From CAVZTX01 sp963778375 (GTDB taxonomy: Bacteria > Chloroflexota > Ktedonobacteria > Ktedonobacterales > Ktedonobacteraceae), in contig CAVZTX010000016.1 of the NCBI GenBank assembly GCA_963778375.1, positions 186,001 through 250,000 of the forward strand: a stretch of 64,000 nucleotides of DNA, read 5' to 3'. A program made the translations under genes and the position numbers. Shown in pieces: positions 45,607 to 54,706 of this stretch. The notes under the pieces were generated by a model. It was given only the letters and a program-made list of their open reading frames with translations, was not told where the DNA came from and did not search any database. Every line of letters starts with the position of its first letter. The first letter of the stretch is position 1.

Positions 45607-46320
45607 ATGAGAGACGGCTTGTATGACGATTACCGGCAACGCAAACCAGTTGTCACAGTTGTCCAGGAAGAGATCATAACCACTTCTCGTAACCCTGTAA
45701 TTCATTCCAATGGACGGCTCAGCATGGCACCAGAAATACTGGCAGGCACGGTGGCCATGTGGCACATGCAGAACGCTGCCCTACATCGCAAAGCTGTAGA
45801 GCTGGTCGAAGTTCCATGCAGGCAGCAGGGCATTGCAATCACGACATTGGGCGAGTATCCTCTCTTCACACAAACCAAGCTGATTCGTGGAGAAATTACC
45901 GACATCGTGATCGTCCCCGCCGAGCAGGATCCCCTGCTGACAACCGGCAAATTTCCCCTGCCCCGCAGCGTAAGCAACCAGTTGCAAGCTATAGAACGAG
46001 CAGGCGTCCCCTTTGATCTCCTGCACACCTATATAGCTCACGAAGTGCCCGTCAATAGCGTAGTTGAGGGAAGCGCTATCCCCTTAGAGCTTATCAAACC
46101 ACCGGCACCCGCAGAAACCGTCCGTACATCTGAACGCCTGGGCAAGATCGCGCATGTCACAACATCTTCCCTGCTCAAAGGTGCATTTATTGCAGCCGCT
46201 GCTCCTCTCGTCTTCACAGGCACCGCCGTGGCTTTCCTGCTCGACCCAGTCATCTTCGGTGCCATCGCAGATGAACGCGGCATGGGCACCTGGTTCGCCC
46301 TCGCCCAATGGGCCTGGTAA
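45607..46320 (+). CDS. Hypothetical protein with C-terminal hydrophobic segment, 237 aa
   Basis: I do not recognise this family. The ATG has AAGGAG 8 bases upstream. Residues 1-170 are soluble, with a stretch rich in short beta segments (VVTVVQEEIITT, DIVIVPAEQDPL). Residues about 180-215 are hydrophobic (LLKGAFIAAAAPLVFTGTAV, then AFLLDPVIFGAI), consistent with one or two membrane helices. The protein ends GTWFALAQWAW. A hairpin follows the gene. Confidence 0.6.
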   Translation: MRDGLYDDYRQRKPVVTVVQEEIITTSRNPVIHSNGRLSMAPEILAGTVAMWHMQNAALHRKAVELVEVPCRQQGIAITTLGEYPLFTQTKLIRGEITDIVIVPAEQDPLLTTGKFPLPRSVSNQLQAIERAGVPFDLLHTYIAHEVPVNSVVEGSAIPLELIKPPAPAETVRTSERLGKIAHVTTSSLLKGAFIAAAAPLVFTGTAVAFLLDPVIFGAIADERGMGTWFALAQWAW

Positions 46321-46335
46321 ATCGGAATCTGTCAT

Positions 46336-46380
46336 TCCCACCCCTAACCTGCCGCTTCTTATGCCAGATTAGGGATGGGA
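46336..46380. terminator. Long inverted repeat downstream of 45607-46320
   Basis: TCCCACCCCTAA at 46336-46347 pairs with TTAGGGATGGGA at 46369-46380 over 12 positions (one G-U pair) around a 21-nt loop. It lies 16 bp after the stop of the plus-strand gene and may act as a terminator or mRNA-end stabiliser. Confidence 0.5.
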
Positions 46381-46395
46381 CCAGCCGAAATGTAG

Positions 46396-46417
46396 GGACA
46401 GTGCCTTGTGCCTGTCC
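46396..46417. repeat. GTAGGG...GCCTTGTGCC palindromic repeat
   Basis: GGACAG at 46396-46401 pairs with CTGTCC at 46412-46417 around TGCCTTGTGC. The layout GTAGGG-xxx-GCCTTGTGCC is the same as in the 54-bp repeat at 31520-31545. This shows a family of interspersed GC-rich palindromes with compensating arm changes. Confidence 0.6.
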
Positions 46418-46448
46418 GGCCTTGCTTTAACCCATAAAAGATAATTTC

Positions 46449-46973
46449 ATGCATTACCCAATCGAACCTTACAACGAGCGAGCCAACTCGCCTCCTCCAT
46501 TCCCAGGCATCAGCCTGCGGTCATTTATGGAGAACACCATCACCTACGAAGACATGCCTGCACCACTGACCCCATTGTTACGTCGGGGTGCCTGGATCGG
46601 CATAGGAGTCATTGCAGCGTGCACCCTCCTCGCTCTATTTATAAGTGCAATGGGCTACGATGCCAGTAGATCGCTCCTGATACTTGGAGGCCAGCTCTAT
46701 GCTTACCTCAATTGGCTCATAGGTAGCGCATGGCTGTTCTGGGTGGATATCTTGCTGCTAGCAGCCAGTGTAGTGCTTTTAGTAGTAACTCGGGGGCTGA
46801 AACAAGGAAAGCAGCTCTACCACAGGTCAGCATTTGCATTGTTTCTCTGTGGCCTGGCGAACATTGCCATGTTCCTGTTTCCAGTTGTAGTACTCGGCAT
46901 CAATCTCATTCTCATACTGATCATCATAACAGTAATACTTGCTGTCGTTGCCGCTATAATTGGAGCATTATAA
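46449..46973 (+). CDS. Hypothetical polytopic membrane protein, 174 aa
   Basis: An N-terminal hydrophilic stretch of about 40 residues is followed by three or four hydrophobic helices: GAWIGIGVIAACTLLALFIS, LIGSAWLFWVDILLLAASVV, SAFALFLCGLANIAMFLFPV and a very hydrophobic end (VLGINLILILIIITVILAVV). The family is not recognised. It converges on rnc with 11 bp between the stops. Confidence 0.6.
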   Translation: MHYPIEPYNERANSPPPFPGISLRSFMENTITYEDMPAPLTPLLRRGAWIGIGVIAACTLLALFISAMGYDASRSLLILGGQLYAYLNWLIGSAWLFWVDILLLAASVVLLVVTRGLKQGKQLYHRSAFALFLCGLANIAMFLFPVVVLGINLILILIIITVILAVVAAIIGAL

Positions 46974-46984
46974 CCACCATCTGC

Positions 46985-47692
46985 TTAAGGATTTTCTTGC
47001 TCGTGCAGAATCTCCAGAGCTTCGCGGGCTGCCATGCGCCCGGCCTCTTTTATGCTCGACGCCCTCCCCAGCCCCAGCAATAACTCGTGCTCGAATACAC
47101 CCACCGTGAAGACGCGATCATTATTACTTCCACTCTGTTCCATCACACGGTAACGCGGCAAGCTACCTGAACGCCGCAGCACAATCTTTTGCAATCGTCC
47201 TTTGGGATTCGTATCGAGTGCTTGTAAGCTCAACTGTGAAATCACCGGAAAGATCACGCGAGCAATAAATTCGCGCACTACCTCCGGTCCCTGGTCAATC
47301 TCGATCGCCCCAATAATAGCTTCCAACACATCAGCGCACAATGAATCTCGCGAACGTTCATTAAAGGTACGAAGATTGGCAATATCAACTCGAATATAGG
47401 GAAAAAGGCCAAGGTCCTGCCCGATTCGAGCCAGGACCCGACGACTGACCACCTCGGACTTCAACGCCGTCATCTCACCTTCCGAAGCACCAGAAAAGTT
47501 GCGGTAGATATATTCGACGACATGCGCCCCTAGAATAGCATCGCCCAAAAACTCCAACGTCTCATATGAATCGCTCACCGAACTTTCCGGACAAGTGGAA
47601 TGATGAGTCAATGCCCGCTGCAACAACGAACGGTCATGAAACGTAACCCCGAGTACCGCTTCTAATTCTGCCAGGTTATCTTCCTTGTCCAT
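46985..47692 (-). CDS. rnc: Ribonuclease III, 235 aa
   Basis: The endonuclease domain holds the signature YETLEFLGDAILG (Glu47 and Asp51) and the second acidic pair in ADVLEAIIGAIEI (Asp121, Glu124), so all catalytic residues are present. The C-terminal double-stranded RNA-binding domain runs from NPKGRLQKIVLRRSGSLPRY to RMAAREALEIL. It processes rRNA precursors and cleaves structured RNA. Normal length; no partner genes alongside. Confidence 0.96.
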   Translation of the reverse strand: MDKEDNLAELEAVLGVTFHDRSLLQRALTHHSTCPESSVSDSYETLEFLGDAILGAHVVEYIYRNFSGASEGEMTALKSEVVSRRVLARIGQDLGLFPYIRVDIANLRTFNERSRDSLCADVLEAIIGAIEIDQGPEVVREFIARVIFPVISQLSLQALDTNPKGRLQKIVLRRSGSLPRYRVMEQSGSNNDRVFTVGVFEHELLLGLGRASSIKEAGRMAAREALEILHEQENP

Positions 47693-47753
47693 ACAGCAGT
47701 ATTATAGCGCAGGAATATAAAAAGCGTCGAACTTCTTGATCTTGCTCTCGCCT

Positions 47754-47972
47754 CTACCTCGCTACTGTATAACCAACATCATCCAGCGCCTCCTCGACCT
47801 TCTCCATCGAAACCCGCTCAGGATCATAGCGCAGATGAACCGTCTTGCTAGGGATGTCTGTATCCACCATCGTTACCCCTGGTAGCTCCTTAAGCGCCCC
47901 ATTAATCGCATTCACACAATGCTGGCAACTGATATCGGGAACCGAAAGTACAGTTTCTTGTATTGCTGACAT
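47754..47972 (-). CDS. copZ: CopZ-like heavy-metal chaperone, 72 aa
   Basis: This is a single HMA domain with the metal-binding VPDISCQHCVNAI (Cys16, Cys19) and the ferredoxin-like beta-alpha-beta pattern ending VGYTVAR. It shuttles Cu(I) to exporters. It lies 27 bp downstream of csoR in the same operon. The Cu-ATPase (CopA) expected with it is not in the window. Confidence 0.92.
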   Translation of the reverse strand: MSAIQETVLSVPDISCQHCVNAINGALKELPGVTMVDTDIPSKTVHLRYDPERVSMEKVEEALDDVGYTVAR

Positions 47973-47999
47973 AGCACTTCTCTTTCATAATAAAGACCA

Positions 48000-48266
48000 T
48001 CAACGATTGGCAGCTAGATTATAAAGCTGCACCAGTTCATCAATAACCGTCTCCGCATTACCACTTTGGATACCTTCGGGGACACAGGTATGTAAATGGT
48101 TCTCTAGGATAAGCGCTTCAAGCTTCTCAATCGCCTTGCGTACTGCATACGTCTGTCGCAAAATATCCACGCAATATTTATCCTCTTCAACCATTTTACG
48201 AATCCCATGCAGATGTCCCTCAATATAATTTAATCGTTTGACCACATCCTGCTTTTCTGCACGCAT
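48000..48266 (-). CDS. csoR: CsoR-family copper-sensing repressor, 88 aa
   Basis: This is an all-helical DUF156 repressor. RLNYIEGHLHGIRKMVEEDK is followed by the Cu(I) ligands Cys32 (YCVDIL), His57 and Cys61 (ENHLHTC), the full C-H-C triad of CsoR. The ATG at 48266 has AAGGAG upstream; the longer frame to 48401 crosses the operator and is not coding. With copZ it forms a copper-inducible operon under its own operator. Confidence 0.93.
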   Translation of the reverse strand: MRAEKQDVVKRLNYIEGHLHGIRKMVEEDKYCVDILRQTYAVRKAIEKLEALILENHLHTCVPEGIQSGNAETVIDELVQLYNLAANR

Positions 48267-48286
48267 AAACACACTCTCCTTCTTAA

Positions 48287-48311
48287 TACCCATTCCTAGG
48301 GGGTATGGGTA
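48287..48311. promoter_or_regulatory. CsoR-type operator
   Basis: A 25-bp dyad: TACCCAT ... ATGGGTA with central CCTAGGGGG, 9 of 12 positions paired. It resembles the known CsoR box with its TACCCCCTAGGGGGTA-like core and lies 21 bp upstream of the csoR start. Copper binding should release CsoR from it. Confidence 0.75.
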
Positions 48312-48442
48312 ATATATCATATGTATACTGAATTGCGCAAGAGAAGTTTTTTGATCCACTGTATTGTTCTTATCAGCGTAAGCCTTGACCCAATCACCCA
48401 TTACATCATTAATTAATTAAATATAAATTATTTGATGATTAC

Positions 48443-48471
48443 TTGCTTTATTAGAGTGGGTATGCTATATT
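48443..48471 (+). promoter_or_regulatory. Predicted promoter of the ABC exporter operon
   Basis: TTGCTT at 48443-48448 and TATATT at 48466-48471 are 17 bp apart in an AT-rich stretch between csoR and the ABC operon. The leader to the ABC ATG at 48664 would be about 185 nt. Confidence 0.45.
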
Positions 48472-48663
48472 CTGTTACAGAGAAAGTCCACATCTAAAAC
48501 CAATGGTTAAAACTCTCCTTTTGTGCAGCGAGGAAACTGGCCTATCGAGCAATGTGACTCCCCATGGCGCATGCTACACTTCCTTCTAAAGTAGCGCCAG
48601 AACGAATATGTTATTGGAGCGACTCCAATAGTCGCTAGAACAGTCAGGAGGCAAGATATCCCT

Positions 48664-49687
48664 ATGCCAACAATTCAACTCGGATGAAGTTCCGGCTATT
48701 CAGACAATAGACTTGCAACGATTATACCATACGCGCCGTGGCATAAAAAGCAAAACGATTACCGCACTTGATGGGGTCAGTTTGACAATTGAGCGGGGTG
48801 AACTTTTCGGGTTACTTGGGCGTAATGGAGCAGGTAAAACCACGCTCATCAAAATCTTGACGACATTGCTAGCCCCAAGCAATGGGAAGGCATTAGTCAA
48901 TGGGTTGGATGTAACTCAACACGTTATTCCTATTCGCCAGCGCATTGCGATGGTGAGTGGAGGTGAGCAGTCGGGTTATGGCATCCTGACAGTGCGCGAG
49001 CAATTGTGGATGTTTGCTCAGTTCTATGGTGTGTCCTCACATACGGCACATAAACGTATCGATGAATTGCTGGCGGCCGTTGATCTGACTGAGCAGGCCA
49101 ACCAGAAGGTGTATGCCCTCTCCACCGGAATGCGGCAACGTATGAATCTGTGCCGGGCACTCGTCTCGGACCCGGAAATTCTCTTTCTGGACGAGCCGAC
49201 GGTGGGGCTGGATGTTGAGGCGGCACGCGCAGTGCGCGAGTATGTACGCTACTGGATGCGCCAGAACGAACGCCGCACCGTCCTGTTGACAACACACTAC
49301 ATGTTCGAGGCCGATGAATTGTGTGATCGTGTTGCGGTTATCAACCACGGGCAGATTGTTGCGCAGGGCACAACCAATGAGTTGAAACGTGATATTCAAG
49401 CATACTCTCGTTTCCAACTTGAGCTGGCTGAGTGGACACCAGCCTTTGTCGAACGTTTGCGAGCAACGGATGGCGTGGTTGATGTGCAGGCTGAGACGCG
49501 GCAGGGGCGTACCGAACTGCGCCTCGCGCTCAGCCGTGAAGAGTTGATTGCATCTACGATGGCTACATTGAATGAGGCAGGTGGACGCGTGCTGACTTTG
49601 CGACGTATTGAGCCAACTCTTGAAGAGGCTTTCGTACGGCTGGTTGGTGATGCAGCAGAGCATGAAGAGAATGAGGAGAAATTGTGA
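48664..49687 (+). CDS. ABC transporter ATP-binding protein (DrrA/CcmA type), 5' frameshift
   Basis: This is an ABC-2-type exporter ATPase: FGLLGRNGAGKTTLIKILTT (Walker A), ALSTGMRQRMNLCRALVSDP (signature in its STGMRQ variant), EILFLDEPTVGLD (Walker B) and LLTTHYMFEADELCD (H-loop). A fused C-terminal segment (about 215-320) is typical of drug exporters. The best start, ATG 48664 with AGGAGG upstream, is out of frame with the rest; removing one G at 48682-48683 gives MPTIQLDEVPAIQTIDL in frame. Otherwise translation would need TTG 48713. The stop overlaps the permease ATG by one base. Confidence 0.85.
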
Positions 49688-50550
49688 TGCTAACTTCCGA
49701 CCTTTCTCCGGTACGCGACGGATTCTGGCAACAGTTGAGAGGAAGCTTGCGACTCGGCTTCAAGACGATGTTCGGGCGAGCCTATCCACGCCTCATGAGC
49801 GCTACTCGCGAGCCAGATTGGATCTTCTATGAAATCCTGTTGCCATTGCTGCGGGTGATCGCTTTCGGGCTTGTCTACAAGACGTTGAAAGCGCCGCCGC
49901 AATACACGGGCTTCGTTATTCTCGGGGGGGCCATGATGGCCTTCTGGCTGAATGTGCTGTGGATGATGGCGGCTCAACTGCACTGGGAACGCGTATCAGG
50001 CAACCTGGAACTTTACCTGATAGCGCCCGCATCAATGCTCTGGATTCTGGCAGGTATGGCGTTTGGTGGCATACTTATCACGCTGATTCGCGCTGTCTTC
50101 ATCGTTCTGGCAGGGTCGCTGATCTTTGGCGTGACTTACCGGATCGTGTCGTTGCCATTGCTGGTACTCGTCTTTTCATTGACACTTGTGGCCCTTTACG
50201 GACTGGGATGCATGCTGGCAAGTCTCTACCTGCTCTATAACCGCGAGGTGTGGGCAATTCAGGAGATGATCCAGGAACCAGTAGCACTCATCACCGGTTC
50301 CTACTTCCCAGTGAGGGCATTAGGAGGTTATGCAGGCGGCCTGGCCTCACTGATACCGTTGACACTTGGATTGGACGCTATGCGTCAATTGCTCTTTCCG
50401 CATGGCTGGTCAGCCTTGCTCTCCGTCGGGTGGGAGGTCGTCATCCTGATTGCATTGGTGGCTATCTTTCTGGTGGGCGCAGCATGGTCTTTCAACTTCA
50501 TAGAACGACGGGCGAGGATTGAGGGTCGACTCACGCTGAAATGGCAATAA
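49687..50550 (+). CDS. ABC-2 type permease, 287 aa
   Basis: A six-helix ABC-2 membrane protein with hydrophobic segments such as FVILGGAMMAFWLNVLWMMA, MLWILAGMAFGGILITLIRA and LLVLVFSLTLVALYGLGCML. SYFPVRALGGYAGGLASLIPLTLG is the usual ABC-2 motif before the last helices. The ATG overlaps the ATPase stop (TGATG), so translation is coupled. It partners the ATPase and the second permease. Confidence 0.88.
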   Translation: MLTSDLSPVRDGFWQQLRGSLRLGFKTMFGRAYPRLMSATREPDWIFYEILLPLLRVIAFGLVYKTLKAPPQYTGFVILGGAMMAFWLNVLWMMAAQLHWERVSGNLELYLIAPASMLWILAGMAFGGILITLIRAVFIVLAGSLIFGVTYRIVSLPLLVLVFSLTLVALYGLGCMLASLYLLYNREVWAIQEMIQEPVALITGSYFPVRALGGYAGGLASLIPLTLGLDAMRQLLFPHGWSALLSVGWEVVILIALVAIFLVGAAWSFNFIERRARIEGRLTLKWQ

Positions 50551-50564
50551 GGGAGGATTGTACA

Positions 50565-51459
50565 ATGATGCAGACAACATCGACCGCGCCTATGTCATTT
50601 CGGCAGCGCATTACTCAGTCACGGACGTGGCAGACCTTACGCACGGCTACCTGGTTGGAATGGCAGGCGCAGGGCAACTGGACCAATCCTTGGCTCTTCC
50701 TGCTCTACCTTTTGGCCAAACCGCTGACCGCGGCACTCGTGCTCGTTTTCATGTATTGGGTCGTGAGCGGCTATCAGACGCATGGGGCGTTCTTCAGCTT
50801 CCTGATTGTTGGCAGTGCGACGTGGAGTTTTGTCGAACAGATCATGGCCGGTCTGCCTCGTGCCGTGCTGGATGATCGCGAGCAATACGCGATGCTCAAG
50901 TACGTCTACATCACACCCGCAGTCATACATCACGTTTCTGATTGGGCGCAGCGTGCCGCGCATGCTCGCGGGTTTCCTCTCGTTCGTCATCACACTTGGG
51001 TTTGGTATCGTCATCCTTGGCGTTCCCATTAACCTGCTGCACGTCAACTATCCGTTGTTGTTGCTCGCGTTGCTACTTGGGTTCATAGGGATTGTAGCAT
51101 TAGGAATCGCGCTGGCGGGCCTCACATTGATGATGAAGCGCAACGCCTGGGTGATGCCAGATGCCATGAGCGGTGCACTCTATCTACTGGCCGGTACGAT
51201 CTTTCCAATTGCTATTCTTCCAGGTTGGCTAGAGAAGATGGCGCTCGGCATGCCGCTTACTTACTGGTTGGAGCTGGTTCGTCGTGCGCTGCTTGGTGAT
51301 GCTATTGGAGCTACATTTCCTATTGCCAATACGTCGGCGATTGTGGGCTTGCTGGTACTGACGACGATCCTGGCTACTTTTGTGTGCTATGGCATTTTTC
51401 GTGTATGTGAGTATTGGGCAAGGGAACGAGGACAGATTGATAGGACTACTGGATACTAA
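50565..51459 (+). pseudogene. Second ABC-2 permease, frameshifted
   Basis: GGGAGG lies 8 bases before ATG 50565. The first part (WTNPWLFLLYLLAKPLTAAL, then GSATWSFVEQIMAGLPRAV) runs to YVYITPAV near 50924. There the frame breaks; removing one base (C50924) gives PAVYITFLIGRSVPRMLAGF, which continues through three more helices to 51459. Corrected length is about 297 aa, like its partner. Unless the shift is a consensus error, the exporter lacks a functional second permease. Confidence 0.8.
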
Positions 51460-51661
51460 CAGCAGGTACGGGAAAATGGAGAGAAACGCGTAACAAAATC
51501 CAGCCTTCTAACACTTCCTTCAACAGCTCACGACACGCCTCTAGTGTGTTGGCATCAGCATAGACTCCATTGAAACCGGCAATTTCTCCATAGAAGCTGC
51601 CATCAGATAAAATCTCATATGTTGCCTTGCCCATAGCAGCGTGGATATACTTCGTTAGCAT
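51446..51661 (-). CDS. HicB-like (UPF0150) antitoxin-family protein, 71 aa
   Basis: The HicB fold pattern is clear: ATYEILSDGSFYGEIAGFNG, then VYADANTLEACRELLKEVLEGWILL. No DNA-binding C-terminal extension is present, and no HicA toxin gene (dsRBD-like, about 60 aa) is visible on either side, so it is a solitary HicB-like protein. Its 3' end overlaps the tail-to-tail ABC permease by 14 bp. Confidence 0.82.
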   Translation of the reverse strand: MLTKYIHAAMGKATYEILSDGSFYGEIAGFNGVYADANTLEACRELLKEVLEGWILLRVSLHFPVPAVSIQ

Positions 51662-51780
51662 AGTAGCTCCTACTCCCTCTTCAGCAATAAAGGGTGATAC
51701 TGAAAGTTATCCTCCAACCCTATTATATCTTATCGAAGAGGCTGAGGATAAGGATTCCGCTAAACATCGAGGGTTAGTCA

Positions 51781-52554
51781 TCAGAGTCCTGGCGAGGTTT
51801 GCTCCCATTCCCCACGCAAAAATGGCAATACTGTTGAAATGAAAGGTGCATTCTTGAGAGGGACGTGCCCTCCGTTGGGAATGACCCAGAGATAGGAGTG
51901 AGGAATCGCGGTATAGAGGTCGAGGGCAATGTGGATAGGGTAGAGTGGATCATGGTCGCCATAGACGATCAGTGTATGGGCGGTGATTGTGGACAAAGTG
52001 GCAGCCGTGAAGTTCATGTCCTCGTGGTCGGCGAGGGCACGCCCCTGCCTGAAAAGTTCTTGAATTTGCTCGTCTCCCCGAATATGACGCTGCTGGAGGA
52101 GATATCGCTCTTCGGCTGGAAGTTGGTCTATAGTGTAGTTGCGCATAAGGGTACGGGCTTGTTCGGGATAGTGAGGGGTAGCGCTCACCAGTACCATAGC
52201 TTCGACGCGGCTCGGCTGCTGGGTGGCGAGGTGTAAGAGAAGATTGCCTCCACCACTGATACCGATTGCCTTGAAACGCTCGATTCCAAGGTGGTCAAGT
52301 AGTGCAGACAGATCGCGTGCAGCTTGCCGAAAGGTAAACTCGTTCAATCGGTTGGTAGATCGGCCATGCCCGCGCAGGTCTGGGATCACTAACTGGTACT
52401 CTTTCATGAGGGCATCAAAGTAGACGGCCCAATCGCTGCTTGCACCGGTGTAGCCATGCAGTAAGACGAGGGGTTCGCCTTGTCCTGCAAGCACATTGTA
52501 CATCTGCATTTCGTTGACGACTATTGTCTGTCCGGGAGGTAATGATGTTGTCAT
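51781..52554 (-). CDS. Alpha/beta hydrolase, 257 aa
   Basis: Alpha/beta hydrolase fold: EPLVLLHGYTGASSDW (oxyanion region), IPDLRGHGRST, the nucleophile elbow AIGISGGGNLLL (Ser in GxSxG), VYGDHDPLYP (catalytic Asp) and NGGHVPL (catalytic His). All triad residues are present. It resembles epoxide-hydrolase or esterase-like members; the substrate is unknown. A single gene between HicB and a GNAT remnant. Confidence 0.9.
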   Translation of the reverse strand: MTTSLPPGQTIVVNEMQMYNVLAGQGEPLVLLHGYTGASSDWAVYFDALMKEYQLVIPDLRGHGRSTNRLNEFTFRQAARDLSALLDHLGIERFKAIGISGGGNLLLHLATQQPSRVEAMVLVSATPHYPEQARTLMRNYTIDQLPAEERYLLQQRHIRGDEQIQELFRQGRALADHEDMNFTAATLSTITAHTLIVYGDHDPLYPIHIALDLYTAIPHSYLWVIPNGGHVPLKNAPFISTVLPFLRGEWEQTSPGL

Positions 52555-52589
52555 GCTATGCTCCTTTGCTTTGAGAAATGTCTCCTCCC

Positions 52590-53071
52590 TTATCTACCTC
52601 TTCTCATCTCCAAAAATTCCCTCTTACCATTGTCACTATCTTGTATATGTATCCCAACGCTCTGAAACCCCGCACGCTCATAAACCCGAATAGCGCGCTC
52701 ATTAAAAGTCAGTACAAACAATCGAAAGTGGTCAGGCATGAAACGTTCTCTTGCGAAATCAAGACCAGATTGTACAAACGCCAGACCAAGCCCCTTACCT
52801 GTCAGATCTGGTCGCAAACCAAGACCAACCGTGATCGTATTATTCTCACTATACAGATAAGGTTCGTCGCTATACCATACCTGAGCCGATGAGCCATAAA
52901 CAAAGAAGCCAATCAGCGCACCTTGTTCCTTACAGCATAATAGGGGCTGCATAGATCTAACATCTCTGATATATCTTCCCCCCAGTTATAGACACTATAG
53001 GCTTCCTCATAGCGCCATGTTTGAATAACACGTGCATCCGCCTCATCCATTCGTTTGAATATAAACTGCAC
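52590..53071 (-). pseudogene. GNAT acetyltransferase with a one-base frameshift
   Basis: The 5' frame (from GTG 53071) reads FKRMDEADARVIQTWRYEEA, then ISEMLDLCSPYYAV. The 3' frame continues KEQGALIGFFVYGSSA, then LRPDLTGKGLGLAFVQSGL and ERAGFQSVGIHI, the GNAT core. Adding one A to the GTAAGG (plus 52930-52931) joins them. Together they give about 160 residues, the usual length of this GNAT group. The frame break separates substrate-binding N-terminus from acetyl-CoA site. Confidence 0.8.
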
Positions 53072-53411
53072 GATTTCCCCCAATATTCGGATCCGACCAT
53101 TTACATGACATGAGCGGAGCCAGCAATTGACTTTTAAGTGAACCATACCATATACTCTATACAGACAATCCGTCTCATAGTACGGAAGGAAAAACACAAT
53201 GTCAGTCTTCTCAATAACCAACGCATAGGATTGTTGAGATACTATCCGCTTCACGAGCGTTTAGAGCTACATAGAGCAAACGACTCGCCTCACCAATGGG
53301 TGCAAGGTTCGTTTCTCTATCCCAAATATCCTCTAACACTATCCTCGGCAGCAGCAATCCTCTGTGTTCCACCCCCGAACTTCCATTCCCTTTTTGGTAA
53401 GTTTCACTGTC

Positions 53412-53439
53412 CGGTCAAATGGGTTCAGTCCACTGACCG
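53412..53439. promoter_or_regulatory. Candidate operator upstream of MFS gene
   Basis: CGGTCA at 53412-53417 and TGACCG at 53434-53439 form a perfect dyad with a 16-nt spacer, 41 bp before the MFS ATG. No regulator gene is adjacent. Confidence 0.35.
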
Positions 53440-53479
53440 CACCTGCATGCTGTCTATTATATAACGACGAGGGTAAACC

Positions 53480-54706
53480 ATGAGAAATCGTGACGCATAT
53501 CGCGTCTACCTGCTGATAGAAGCAGCAACCTCACTGTTCTTTTTTATCATTGTAACCGTCAACTTGGTCTACCAGGTCGAAGTGGCGAAACTCAATCCGT
53601 TGCAACTTGTTCTTGTTGGGACGGTACTAGAGGGCACTAGCTTCTTGTTCCAGATTCCTACCGGCGTGCTGGCCGACGTATTCAGTCGCCGTTTGTCGGT
53701 AATCATCGGCATGTTTCTGATCGGTGTGGGCTTTGTGCTGGAAGGTTCTATACCCCGCTTTGAAACAATTCTAGCAGCGCAGGTATTGTGGGGGCTTGGC
53801 TACACCTTCGTCAGCGGTGCTGAGGAGGCCTGGATTGCCGATGAAGTTGGCGAGGAGCATGTGGGTCAGGTCTATCTACGTGGGTCGCAGTTGGGCCTGG
53901 TTGGGGCGCTGGTTGGCGCAATTGTGAGTGTCGGTCTGGCAAGTATACGAATCAATCTACCGATTGTGCTTGGCGGCGTGTTCTATATAGTTTTAGGCGT
54001 GTTTCTGGTATTTGTTATGCCAGAACACAATTTTCGTCCAACTGTCCAAGAGGAGCGATCTTCATGGCAGGCAATGGGAGACACACTGCTCAAAGGTGGA
54101 CAACTCGTCCGGCGTAGCTCAATACTGATTACCATTCTCGTCATAGCCGGGTTCTATGGAATGTCCAGCGAAGGGTTTGATCGTCTCTCGGCGGCACACT
54201 TTCTGTTGAACTTTCAGTTTCCGAGTCTGTGGCAGTTCAAACCGGTTGTCTGGTTCGGCATCATCAGTATCGGAGGGAGGATACTGAGCATTGGTGCGAC
54301 GGAGGTGGTTCGTCGGCGACTGGATATGACGAATCATCTTGCGATAGCACGAGTGTTGTTTGCGATGAATGCGCTGCTGATTGCGAGTGTGGTTACGTTT
54401 GGGCTGGCTGGAAATTTTCCGGTGGCACTGATTGCTTTTTGGAGCGCTTCCGTCCTTCGCAGTATGAGCAACCCCATCTATACCGCCTGGCTCGCGCAGA
54501 GTATTGATCCCAAAGTGCGAGCTACTGTGCTTTCGATGAGTGGGCAGGTGGATGCGCTTGGGCAGATTGCGGGTGGCCCGGCGATTGGGGTGATTGGAAA
54601 CATCGTGTCGATTCGGGCCGCGATTGTGACAGCGGGAGCGGTGCTGTCGCCAGTGTTGGTATTGTTTGTGAGGACGATGAGACGCAACGAATCGTTGAGA
54701 TCTTGA
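53480..54706 (+). CDS. MFS transporter, 408 aa
   Basis: A twelve-helix major facilitator. YLLIEAATSLFFFIIVTVNL starts helix 1, IPTGVLADVFSRRLSVIIGM is the motif A loop, and LWGLGYTFVSGAEEAWIADE is the helix 4/5 motif common in TetA-like and Chloroflexota MFS proteins. The second half begins near residue 210. No regulator adjacent. Probably a drug or metabolite exporter; substrate unknown. Confidence 0.9.
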   Translation: MRNRDAYRVYLLIEAATSLFFFIIVTVNLVYQVEVAKLNPLQLVLVGTVLEGTSFLFQIPTGVLADVFSRRLSVIIGMFLIGVGFVLEGSIPRFETILAAQVLWGLGYTFVSGAEEAWIADEVGEEHVGQVYLRGSQLGLVGALVGAIVSVGLASIRINLPIVLGGVFYIVLGVFLVFVMPEHNFRPTVQEERSSWQAMGDTLLKGGQLVRRSSILITILVIAGFYGMSSEGFDRLSAAHFLLNFQFPSLWQFKPVVWFGIISIGGRILSIGATEVVRRRLDMTNHLAIARVLFAMNALLIASVVTFGLAGNFPVALIAFWSASVLRSMSNPIYTAWLAQSIDPKVRATVLSMSGQVDALGQIAGGPAIGVIGNIVSIRAAIVTAGAVLSPVLVLFVRTMRRNESLRS

